This document shows positions 45,338-54,300 of a DNA stretch of 64,000 nucleotides, one piece after another. The translations under genes were made by a program, and so were the position numbers. Position 1 is the first letter of the stretch, and each line of letters begins with the position of its first letter. The stretch is from Enterococcus rotai. Lineage in GTDB: Bacteria > Bacillota > Bacilli > Lactobacillales > Enterococcaceae. The notes under the pieces were generated by a model that saw only the letters and a program-made list of their open reading frames with translations, ran no database searches and had not been told where the DNA came from. The stretch is from the NCBI RefSeq assembly GCF_001465345.1, contig NZ_CP013655.1, forward strand, positions 124,001-188,000. The letters are read 5' to 3'.

Positions 45338-46814
45338 CTTTCAACAACTCCTCCGCAGCTAACTTAGCGCTTGTTAAAACAATCGGAACTCCCGCCCCTG
45401 GATGTGTACTACTACCGCAAAAATAAAGGTTATCTGCATAATCGAATTTATTATGAGGACGATAATAGTTACTTTGTTTTAAGGTAGGTTTCAGTCCGAA
45501 TGTTGCACCATTATAAGCATTAAAATTTTGCTTGAACTCTTTAGGTGTATAGAGAGATTCATAAACGATATGTTCTTCTATATCAGAGAAAATAGTTTCT
45601 TTTTTGACTAAATCGAGAACGTTTTGTCGAAATGCCTGCGTTGTTGATTCGTTCCAATCCACTCCTTGTGAGAGTTCAGGAACAGGCACCAAAATATAAA
45701 CTCCTTCATGCCCTTCTGGCGCTAAACTTTCATCGATTGAAGACGGAACATAAATATAAAATGAAGGGTCATCTGGTAATTTTCCATCTTCAAAAATATC
45801 ATTAATATTTTTTTCAAAATCTTCAGCAAATCGAATCGTATGAAGTGAATCCACTGGATATTTTTTATCCAGACCAAGATAAAGAATGAAACATGAACAG
45901 GAATAATCCAACTTATCAATTTTTTTATCGGTATATTTTCCTCTAGTCTTTTCATCTGGTAACAATGACTTCATTGCATAAGGAAAATCAGCATTACACA
46001 CGACGTAATCACTCGGGATAATGCCCTCTTCTGTCCTGATTCCTGTTGCTTGTTTATTTTCTATGATGATTTCTTTCACAGGTGTATTAAGGTGAATCGT
46101 ACCACCAAGCTCTTCAAAAGCTTTGGCCATTCCTGTAGCCAAGGTATACATCCCACCTTCAATAAACCAGATGCCATAAATTAGTTCAATCATAGGAATA
46201 ATTGTATAAAGAGAAGGACCATTATAAGGAGAAACCCCTATGTAAAGAGTTTGGAAGGCTAATGCTTTCCGTAATCTTTCGTCTTTTACAAATTTTGAAA
46301 TAGAACTATAGGCATCATTAAATGTGTGTAATCTAAACCCATCAATCAATGATCTCGGATTATAAAAATCCCAAAAAGAACGAAATGATTTCATGATGAA
46401 AGCCTTTTTCGCTATTTGATACCGTTTATAAATACTTGCTAAATATTCTAGATATCCTTGCATATCCTCTTCTGAAATACCTTCTAAAAGTGACGTTAAA
46501 GACACTAGATCCGAAGACATGTTTAACGTTTCTTCATTTGGAAAGTTCAAGGATAACATGGGATCAACTTTTTTCATCGGTATATATTGATCTGGGTCTT
46601 TCCCACATTGTTCAAAAACTTCACGATAAATTTCAGGCATCATCACGATGGTCGGACCTACGTCAAAGGTAAATCCTTGTTCTTTTATTTGGTACATTTT
46701 ACCACCGACTTGTTCATTTTTCTCGTACAAATGAACATTATACCCTTCGTGTTGCAGACGAATAGCTGCTGCTAATCCTGCAGCTCCTGCACCAATTACT
46801 ATGACTTTTTTCAC
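45318..46814 (-). CDS. crtN: dehydrosqualene desaturase (diapophytoene desaturase)
   Basis: Flavoprotein introducing double bases into dehydrosqualene to yield yellow 4,4'-diaponeurosporene. The 498-residue protein starts with the FAD motif VIVIGAGAAGLAAAIRLQHEG, has YEKNEQVGGKMYQIKEQGFTFDVGPTIVMMP, and near the end FCGSSTHPGAGVPIVLTSAKLAAEEL, typical for CrtI/CrtN enzymes. It starts at GTG, with only GGTGGTG as a weak ribosome binding site. No crtP or crtQ (staphyloxanthin tailoring) follows, so the pathway stops at the simple C30 carotenoid in this locus. Confidence 0.95.
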   Translation of the reverse strand: MKKVIVIGAGAAGLAAAIRLQHEGYNVHLYEKNEQVGGKMYQIKEQGFTFDVGPTIVMMPEIYREVFEQCGKDPDQYIPMKKVDPMLSLNFPNEETLNMSSDLVSLTSLLEGISEEDMQGYLEYLASIYKRYQIAKKAFIMKSFRSFWDFYNPRSLIDGFRLHTFNDAYSSISKFVKDERLRKALAFQTLYIGVSPYNGPSLYTIIPMIELIYGIWFIEGGMYTLATGMAKAFEELGGTIHLNTPVKEIIIENKQATGIRTEEGIIPSDYVVCNADFPYAMKSLLPDEKTRGKYTDKKIDKLDYSCSCFILYLGLDKKYPVDSLHTIRFAEDFEKNINDIFEDGKLPDDPSFYIYVPSSIDESLAPEGHEGVYILVPVPELSQGVDWNESTTQAFRQNVLDLVKKETIFSDIEEHIVYESLYTPKEFKQNFNAYNGATFGLKPTLKQSNYYRPHNKFDYADNLYFCGSSTHPGAGVPIVLTSAKLAAEELLKDDKKKR

Positions 46815-46896
46815 TATTATACACCACCAACTCGTTTTTTTAAGTATATCCTTATCAATTGATAATGTAAATTATTTAGATTTTTTAGAAAAAAAT

Positions 46897-46947
46897 AAAA
46901 ATACACAATGATTTTTTTAGATAAAAAACAATCATTGTGTATTTTTT
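46897..46947 (-). terminator. terminator of the lipoate ligase gene
   Basis: AAAATACACAATGAT/ATCATTGTGTATTTT with T-rich flanks on both strands, just after the lplA stop and before crtN. Confidence 0.9.
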
Positions 46948-46960
46948 TCTATTGCTTAGC

Positions 46961-47965
46961 TTAGTATAATAAGCCGACCAAATCTTCTTTTTCAATGTTC
47001 CCAAAATATTTTTTGATATCAATCTGATCAACTGCTGCTTCGATTGCTGATTTCTCGTATTTTGTACCAGTCAAAATTTCTTCTACATCTTTGATTTCAC
47101 CTAATCCAAAGAAGTCACCAAAAATTTTGATTTCTTTGATTTCACCGTCTTCCACATTCATTTGTGCATCGATTGAACCGATTGGGAAGCGTTGATGGCG
47201 TTCTAAGTTGAAAGCTGGCGATTTCCCATAATTCCAATCCCAGTTACGATAATATTCATCAGAAATTTTGTTGATTTTTTGCCAATCTTCATCTGTTAGC
47301 TCATACGTCTTTACTTGATCAACAGAGTCTACACCAAAAATTTTCAATAAGATATCTTCACGAAATTCTTCTGTCGTCATTCCTTGTTTATCTGCTGGTA
47401 AGAACGGTTTGATATTCGTTACTCGTGAACGAACGGATTTGATTCCTTTAGATTCGATTTTGTCTTTACGCACTTTTAATGTATTCACAACTTCATCAAT
47501 ATCGCTATCAAACATCAATGTGCCATGCGCAAACATTCTTCCTGCCGTCGCATACATCGCATTTCCTGAAAACTTCATGTCATCGATCACTAAATCGTTA
47601 CGACCTTTTAACTCCGCGCCGGACACGCCCAATTCATGCAAAGCTTGAATGATTGGCTGTGTTACCTTAGCAAAGTCGCGAAAAGAATTGCCATCATCTG
47701 GCATAATAAAGCTAAAATTCAAATTCCCGTGATCATGATAGACAGCACCACCACCACTTAAACGGCGAACCACATGAATCCCATGTTCATCTACATATTC
47801 TTTATTGATTTCTTCAATCGTATTTTGATTGCGCCCAATAATAATTGATGGATCGTTGATATAAAATAATAGAATTGGCTCATCTAATGGTTTTTCTTTC
47901 AATAAATAGGTTTCAATTGCTAAATTTACTCTTGGGTCATTGTTTTCATTTGGAACAAAAATCAC
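46961..47965 (-). CDS. lplA: lipoate-protein ligase
   Basis: A 334-residue ligase that activates lipoate and attaches it to dehydrogenase E2 or GcvH proteins. The motif RRLSGGGAVYHDHGNLNFSFI is the lipoate/ATP-binding signature, and KFSGNAMYATAGRMFAHGTLMFDSD follows. The C-terminal accessory domain is present (FNLERHQRFPIGSIDAQMNVEDG). It starts at GTG with AAGGAGTGG. It lies next to an MBL-fold gene, an arrangement also seen in Bacillus. Confidence 0.94.
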   Translation of the reverse strand: MIFVPNENNDPRVNLAIETYLLKEKPLDEPILLFYINDPSIIIGRNQNTIEEINKEYVDEHGIHVVRRLSGGGAVYHDHGNLNFSFIMPDDGNSFRDFAKVTQPIIQALHELGVSGAELKGRNDLVIDDMKFSGNAMYATAGRMFAHGTLMFDSDIDEVVNTLKVRKDKIESKGIKSVRSRVTNIKPFLPADKQGMTTEEFREDILLKIFGVDSVDQVKTYELTDEDWQKINKISDEYYRNWDWNYGKSPAFNLERHQRFPIGSIDAQMNVEDGEIKEIKIFGDFFGLGEIKDVEEILTGTKYEKSAIEAAVDQIDIKKYFGNIEKEDLVGLLY

Positions 47966-47978
47966 AGTTCACCACTCC

Positions 47979-48719
47979 TTAAATTTCAATAACTAAATTT
48001 TTCTCTGCTAAACAAACAGACACTTGACTTCCTGCTGCTTTTTGGGCTTGTTTCTTTAGCTCATCTAATGAGCCATGTTGAGGTAAATGAGTCAAAATCA
48101 ACTTTTTGACATTTGCTGCCCTGGCAATTTCTCCTGATTCTTTTGAGGTAAAATGAGCATGATGTTTTTCATTTCCTTCAAACAAATAAGTATCTGCTAA
48201 AAAAACATCCGCATCTTGAGCAAAATCGACAAAGCTTTCCAAGTAACCAGAATCACCAGTAAAAACAAAAACTTTTCCCGTTTTTTCTTCAACAAAACGC
48301 ATAGCATAGCAAGGAACAGGATGGATCGTTTTCATAAACGTCACCAGAAAAGGTCCTAATTTTAACTCTTCCGCTTCAAAATAAGGAATCGCTTTTGACA
48401 CACCAGACATATTCAACGCTTCAAAATGGACACGGTCATCTGTATGTCCATAAATTGGCAAAACAGGGGTTGGCTCCATGACTGGGTACAATTGACGATA
48501 ATACTGTAAAACACCTAGGTCAGCAATATGATCATAATGATAATGGGATAAAATCACTGCATCTAAATTTAACGGATCCAGATGTTCTTCCAAATTAACT
48601 AACGTTGTACTTCCAGCATCTAATAACAGCTGAAATCCATCTGATTCCAACAAATAAGAACTAGTCCCTTCGCCTTTATAAGGATAAGCACCTAAACAGC
48701 CTAAAACGGTTATTTTCAC
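47979..48719 (-). CDS. MBL-fold metallo-hydrolase (YhfI-like)
   Basis: A 246-residue metallo-beta-lactamase-fold protein with metal motif LSHYHYDHIADLG, then FVFTGDSGYLESF and HHAHFTSKESGEIA, all expected metal ligands. It resembles Bacillus YhfI and RNase Z-like hydrolases; its substrate is not known. It starts at GTG with AAGGAGGTCG. It is co-directional with lplA 13 bases downstream, so the two probably form an operon. Confidence 0.9.
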   Translation of the reverse strand: MKITVLGCLGAYPYKGEGTSSYLLESDGFQLLLDAGSTTLVNLEEHLDPLNLDAVILSHYHYDHIADLGVLQYYRQLYPVMEPTPVLPIYGHTDDRVHFEALNMSGVSKAIPYFEAEELKLGPFLVTFMKTIHPVPCYAMRFVEEKTGKVFVFTGDSGYLESFVDFAQDADVFLADTYLFEGNEKHHAHFTSKESGEIARAANVKKLILTHLPQHGSLDELKKQAQKAAGSQVSVCLAEKNLVIEI

Positions 48720-48801
48720 CTACTTCGACCTCCTTGATCATTCTTCACTTAATGGTAACATAAAAAAGGAGAATCCAGACAATTATTTGTACTTGTACAA
48801 T

Positions 48802-48838
48802 AAAAAAAACAGAACAATCTACTGAAAGATCACTCTGC
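48802..48838 (-). terminator. terminator of the DUF975/M42 unit
   Basis: On the minus strand AGCAGAGTGATCT and AGATTGTTCTG form an interrupted stem, followed by a run of eight T, just after the DUF975 gene. Confidence 0.6.
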
Positions 48839-48848
48839 TTTTTTAATT

Positions 48849-49646
48849 TTATTCTATTACTACTGGTGCACCTTTTTCTTCACGAGCTGTATCATAAAAA
48901 CTGGCAACGGCCACATCATGATAAGGAATCACCCATAATAAACCAATTCCGAAAACTAATGCCCCTACAATAAACCAGCCAATAAATGAAATTTGCAGAA
49001 GCAAATATTGTCCAAAGCGTCCTTTCATCAAGAAAAGTGCGTATTTCAGTGCATCTCCTACTGATAATTCAGGATCATCAAGTTTTACCCATACTGCAAA
49101 TTGGAACACGCCACTGACAAAAACGCCGACCAAAATCATTAAAAATGCAAATATCAGTAATAATAATGCTAACAGGGTATCTCCACCCATTTGCGTTTGA
49201 AATTGATCCACAGATACAGTATTAAACATCAATCCAAAATATAAAGCAGTTCCATAAGATAAAAGTACTGGTAACAATACCACTAAATTTAAAACTAATT
49301 CAACAAGATATTGAATCAGGTTGATCAATAACATTGGCAGATAAAGCTTACCTTGAAAAATAGTTGTTAACATGCCTGCTTGAACTCTTTTGCCCCGCAG
49401 CACTTGTAAAGCACAATAGTAAGTGCCATAAGTAATTGCAAAAAACAGAAAGTTATATAGTAAAAAAGACATTATATTTGTACTTGCGCTGTCCTTTGGT
49501 AGATTCGCTACACTGCCTACCACAGAGCTAATCATAAAGCGGATAAATACAGCTAAAAATGTAATCCACGCCATGGTTCCCCATTGATTTATTAGAGCTG
49601 TTCGAGCTTGTTCTCGATGCATTGCATTTGTTATTTGACTTTTCAT
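48849..49646 (-). CDS. DUF975 family integral membrane protein
   Basis: A 265-residue membrane protein of unknown function with about six long hydrophobic segments (TMAWITFLAVFIRFMISSVVG; MSFLLYNFLFFAITYGTYYCALQVL; LLALLLLIFAFLMILVGVFVSGVFQFAVW; LLLQISFIGWFIVGALVFGIGLLWVIPY). The ending ..VIPYHDVAVASFYD is the family's conserved C-terminus. It follows the M42 peptidase gene by 19 bases and is probably co-transcribed. Confidence 0.87.
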   Translation of the reverse strand: MKSQITNAMHREQARTALINQWGTMAWITFLAVFIRFMISSVVGSVANLPKDSASTNIMSFLLYNFLFFAITYGTYYCALQVLRGKRVQAGMLTTIFQGKLYLPMLLINLIQYLVELVLNLVVLLPVLLSYGTALYFGLMFNTVSVDQFQTQMGGDTLLALLLLIFAFLMILVGVFVSGVFQFAVWVKLDDPELSVGDALKYALFLMKGRFGQYLLLQISFIGWFIVGALVFGIGLLWVIPYHDVAVASFYDTAREEKGAPVVIE

Positions 49647-49665
49647 TTAAACTATCACCTCTTTT

Positions 49666-50748
49666 TTAATAACTGCGAAGCTTTCCTACCGTTTCTTTAT
49701 CTAATCGCTTCACAACTTCTGTCACTAATTTTACTGTATTTAAATAATCATCCTCGTGAATCATTGATGTATGAGAATGTAGATAACGAACTGGGACTGT
49801 GATTGCTAATGATGGTATACCATTTCGAGTCAAATGCATTCTACCCGCATCCGTTCCCCCACCCGTAATCACGGTATATTGAAACGGAATATTATTCTCT
49901 TCAGCAACTTGGATGACGAAATCACGTAATTTTTTATGCGGGATCATTGAAGCATCAAAAATCAGGATTTGTGGTCCTTTCCCTAATTCAGAATCTGCTT
50001 CTTTAGGTGTCATGCCAGGAGTATCTCCAGCAGTTCCCGTATCTAGGGCAAATGCAATATCTGGATCAACAAGATGTGTACTTGTTTGAGCACCACGCAA
50101 CCCAACTTCTTCTTGTACGTCACTTCCCGCAAATAAAATATTAGGATGCCCTTCAGTTGCCAAATTTTCTAAAACTCTTAGCGAAACAGCTGTACCAATA
50201 CGGTTATCCCATGCTTTAGCTAGAATAAATTTCGTATCATTCATTCGGCGATATTCAATATAAGGCGTGATCATATCACCAGGTTTGATGCCCCATTCAG
50301 CCACTTGTTTATCACTAGATGCACCAATATCGATAAACATATCCGCTACATCATATGGTTGCTTTCTGGCTTCTGCAGTCAAGACGTGAGGAGGTTTTGA
50401 TCCAATCACACCATGATACAAATCACCTTTACCTGTTTTAATTTGTACTTGTTGAGCTAGCATAACTTGCCCCCACCAGCCACCAAGTGTTTGGAATTTA
50501 ATAAACCCTTTTTCAGTAATCTGAGTAACCATAAACCCAACTTCATCCAGATGTCCTGAAAAATAGATTTTTGGACCTTCTTTATCGCCAACACGCTTCG
50601 CAATAATACTGCCCAAACCATCATACATAATTTTATCCGCAAAAGGTTCCGCATACTTCTTAAAGACTTCCCGAACTTCCCCTTCATTACCAGGAACGCC
50701 CTTTGCATTCGTTAAGTCTATCAATAACTGTTCTTCATTTTTTTCCAA
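49666..50748 (-). CDS. M42 family metallopeptidase (glutamyl aminopeptidase/PepA-like)
   Basis: A 360-residue cytoplasmic dizinc aminopeptidase. Metal and catalytic motifs are [34 protein letters not shown] (general-base Glu), [14 protein letters not shown] and [10 protein letters not shown]. The start is TTG at 50748 with TAGGAGGG seven bases upstream. The 5' region contains two tandem copies of the palindromic repeat element. The preferred N-terminal residue cannot be told. Confidence 0.93.
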   Translation of the reverse strand: MEKNEEQLLIDLTNAKGVPGNEGEVREVFKKYAEPFADKIMYDGLGSIIAKRVGDKEGPKIYFSGHLDEVGFMVTQITEKGFIKFQTLGGWWGQVMLAQQVQIKTGKGDLYHGVIGSKPPHVLTAEARKQPYDVADMFIDIGASSDKQVAEWGIKPGDMITPYIEYRRMNDTKFILAKAWDNRIGTAVSLRVLENLATEGHPNILFAGSDVQEEVGLRGAQTSTHLVDPDIAFALDTGTAGDTPGMTPKEADSELGKGPQILIFDASMIPHKKLRDFVIQVAEENNIPFQYTVITGGGTDAGRMHLTRNGIPSLAITVPVRYLHSHTSMIHEDDYLNTVKLVTEVVKRLDKETVGKLRSY

Positions 50749-50767
50749 AATATTCCCTCCTAAATAT

Positions 50768-50933
50768 AAAAGCGTAACGGACTCGTTCAGCTCTGACAGG
50801 AAAATAGGAAAAATCGATTGTGGTGCTTTTTACCACAAACTATTTTTATCTTTTTCCCGAAGAGCTAGTCCGTGTAGCTAGATAACATATGGTAACAACG
50901 TTCCGCTTCGCTTCACCTTGTACTTTTCAACAT
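50768..50933 (-). repeat. palindromic intergenic repeat, copy C
   Basis: Begins AAAAGCGTAACGGACTCG and ends CTTGTACTTTTCAACAT. Outer arms ACGGACT-(bulge)-AGCTCT and AGAGCTAGTCCGT pair over 13 bp; inner TTGTGGT/ACCACAA forms another stem. It abuts the TTG-start region of the M42 gene. Confidence 0.85.
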
Positions 50934-50963
50934 CAGTTCATTTCTTTCACTGTGTTTCAAAGC

Positions 50964-51140
50964 AAAAGCGTAACGGACTCGTTCAGCTCTGACAGGAAAA
51001 TAGGAAAAATCGATTATGGTGCTTTTTACCACAAACTATTTTTATCTTTTTCCCGAAGACCTTCAATCCTTGGAGCTTTAGCTCATAGGAATTGATGAGA
51101 TCGGAGCAGAGCGTAGTGCTAGCCCATGTATCTAAATAAA
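50964..51140 (-). repeat. palindromic intergenic repeat, copy D (rearranged end)
   Basis: The first 96 bases (50964-51059) match copy C (50768-50863) at 95 positions. After CCCGAAGA a different segment of about 60 bases follows, with its own nested hairpin (TCAATCCT/AGGAATTGA, GGAGCT/AGCTC), before a tail GCTAGCCCATGTATCTA like the normal end. It appears to be a recombinant or inserted copy. Confidence 0.75.
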
Positions 51141-51241
51141 ACACAATAACAACGCTCCAGCTCTGCATTTATCATTATTGGTATTATATCATTTCTTTTC
51201 ATCAATGGAAAAACTAATGACATCTCATCCATTTTTAAACT

Positions 51242-51287
51242 GAAAGCGATAGAAACATCCTCTAAGAGGACAATTTCTATCGCTTTC
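51242..51287 (-). terminator. terminator of the Cna-type adhesin gene
   Basis: GAAAGCGATAGAAA/TTTCTATCGCTTTC with an inner CCTCT/AGAGG pair; it lies shortly after the adhesin stop codon. Confidence 0.8.
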
Positions 51288-51310
51288 TCCTGTCTTAAAA
51301 AACGTTTGCT

Positions 51311-54300
51311 TTAATCTAGTTGTTTTTTTCTATAGTAATAAATAACGCAGTAACCAAGCAAACTAACAAGTACGCTATTCCCTAAGACGCTGTACCAATA
51401 TTCTGTTTGTTCATTTGTTCTTGGTAATTTTTTCTTAGCAAGTGAAGTTGTTTTTGTTGTCTTACTTTTAATTTTTGTTACATCTGTTTCTTTTGGTATC
51501 GTTGGGTCAACAATCGGCGGCACTGATACTTGTTCATAGACATAAACGATTGTTTGGGGTGCCTCAGTGAACATAACGTCATCTGTACTTAAAAATTGAT
51601 CCAGATTAACTCTTAGTCGAGATGCTGATTGTTGTTTTTCTTTGAAACGATAGCCTTTGATTTCTTTTGGCTGAACCTTTTGTGTCGTTCCAACTTTTCC
51701 TTTTATTATATCATCATCCGCAATTTCTTTGCCGTTAGTATCTATATGGTGGAATTTAATTTCTCCAGCTATAGGCGCATTTTCTATCGTTGTTTCACGA
51801 TTCAAATGTTCTGGATTAATTTCAATAATTTCTCCAATTTCTTTCAATAGATAGCCAACAGGTGCTTTGGTTTCAATAAGTGTATATGTTGCTTGTGGTA
51901 AGTCTTTGAACTCTGCAATTCCAGCTTTATTGGTGGTCTTAGTGATTTTTTTATCTGGATCAGCTTGGGAAACTAGTGTAAATTCTGCACCGCTAAGTGC
52001 TTGCTTTGTTTCCAAATCGATTTTGTTTACGCGGAGCGATCCTAGTAGTAATTGATTCTCTTTGCGCTCTGTTACCTTTGTTTTAGATTCAATTTTTTCT
52101 TTTGTTAATTCCAACGAAACTGGTGTTGAATCTAATTGATAACCTGCTGGAGCTTTTGTCTCTATAAATGAATAGGTTCCCGCACTCATTCCAGAAACTA
52201 AGATTAAGCCTTCATCATTCGAGGTAAATACTTTCGCTTCGTTTTGATTGGCTGTCCAATTAGGTTGGCCTTGTTCATTTTCTTGGTAAAATGTTGTCTG
52301 ACCTTGCTCACTATGAGATAAGATGAATTCTGCTCCTGATAGAGCTTGTCCATCAGTATCGACTTTCTTCAATTCTATGTCTCCAGTTGTAATGATCCGT
52401 TCATTTTCAATGGTTGTGACATAATTTGGATCATTTATGTCATCATCTGATTTAGTGGATAATAGTACACCTTTTTCATAGTCTTCAGATAGCTTATACC
52501 CATCCGGTGCTGTAATCTCTTTGACTAAATATTCACCTTCAGCAACTGACTGAAAAGCAGCATTTCCGTCTTGATCTGACGTAATCTTCAATCCTAGTGA
52601 TTGTTGACTCTCTTTATCAAACAGTTCAAAAACTGCACCTGATAACGGTTGTTGCGTTTGTGCATCAACTTTCTTCAGTGGAATCTGCCCTACACCTTTC
52701 CCAGAGCCAGAGCCACTGGTTACAGTATGATTGACAGTTGCCCAATCCGCTTTGATTGCCTTGTCATTTGTAAAAACTGCTGTATTGCGGATATTTGCAG
52801 ATTTGGTCGTAACAGTTTGATATTCGACAGTGACCCCTCTTGTTTCTTTTTTAAACGTGATCTTAAAGTAATTTGTATCGTAACTTTTTATAGCAGAGCC
52901 TGCTGGGCTTTGATCTTGGTCATAAGTAAAGGTAATATCATAGTCCTCACCTAATCGTAAAATATTATTCGTCAACTGGTCTCTTACGACAAAAGCATCT
53001 GTTCCGATTACAAAATTGGTATTTTCTGCTTTAGATAGGTCACTTAGTGTGAAAGTATCTTCCAGAACTAATTGTTTATAGGGACGGTTAGCTGGCATAA
53101 TATTCGTTCTAATAGTCCAATTAGCCAGCTTATTATCTACTGTTGATACTCGTCCTATTTTATACGTATTGATTCCTAATGGAACTGTTAATTCAGCTTT
53201 CAACTCATGTGTGTAACTTCCTTCGTCACTAACCTTAGCTATATTCGAAAATTTAGTATAGTAGTCAGAAACAGGTGCAGTGCTTGGTGCGGTCTTATAT
53301 CTTACCGCTACTTTTTTATTGCCGATTGTAGAAAATTCTAAATGGATTTGATTGTCTTTAATCTCCATAACAGTTGGATAACGATCATCACCTGGCTGAA
53401 TTTTTGCACCAGTCATTACAGTGACATTGCCATTATCGTTGACAATCTTATCTAGTTCTACGATTTCGATAGAGTTTTTATCTAATTTTTGAATCGACTC
53501 AATATCATCATTTAAAATTAAGTTTTTATACTTATGTCGTTCTTCGTTGATTCCGATCGTCCAGGTCAAAACACCTTCATTGCTATTGTAGCTAACATTT
53601 TTCTTGCCGCCTTCGACTAAAAAGCTAGGAATGTTAAATGTTGCAGAAGCTTCCATCGGAATATTTCCATTACCAGTAAGGGACACTTTATTGCTTAACT
53701 CATCGCCTACCTTAATGTCTGTATTATCAAATTTACTTGTATAGGTCAGAACATATTTATTTGTTGTGATTCCTTGGTGAATGCCTAACATATTTACGGT
53801 AAAACCAGAGCTCGTTTTACTAATAGTATAATCTTGGCCAGCAACTAAAGGATGTTTAGTTTTGTCATCACCTTTAGCGTAATAATAAAAGTCCTCAGAT
53901 CCGTCAACCAGCTCGTTCACTCGTTCACCAAATTGATCGATCATTTGACTGAACTGCATACCCCAGTGTTTATTATTGACAATGATCGACCAATCCACTG
54001 TTCCTGATGTCATATCTAAGGAATCTTCTTCTAAAATCTTAGAAATATTTGATGGTGCTAAATTGACCTTTGCATCATCACTTCCTAATGAATCAGATAC
54101 CTTATTTTCTATTTCACGTGGGCTAGGATTTTGAATGGCTGTTTCATAGACAAAACGATAAGCTGCTGTCGAAGTAGGGCTTTGATTATTCGTATAAATA
54201 TAATCGGTCGTATACTGTCCAAATCCACTCGTATCCCAATGATTACTTGGTGCTAGACCGCCTAAACTAATCGATCCAGTACCATAAACATAGAGATTAT

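Noticed and set aside
51091-51120. GAGATCGGAGCAGAGCG resembles a sequencing adapter
   Set aside because: It is not identical to the adapter, and it lies inside a structured repeat with matching hairpin arms on both sides, so coincidence is the better explanation.
50983-51168. Open frame on the minus strand inside the repeat region
   Set aside because: It lies within the palindromic repeats and has no coding signature.
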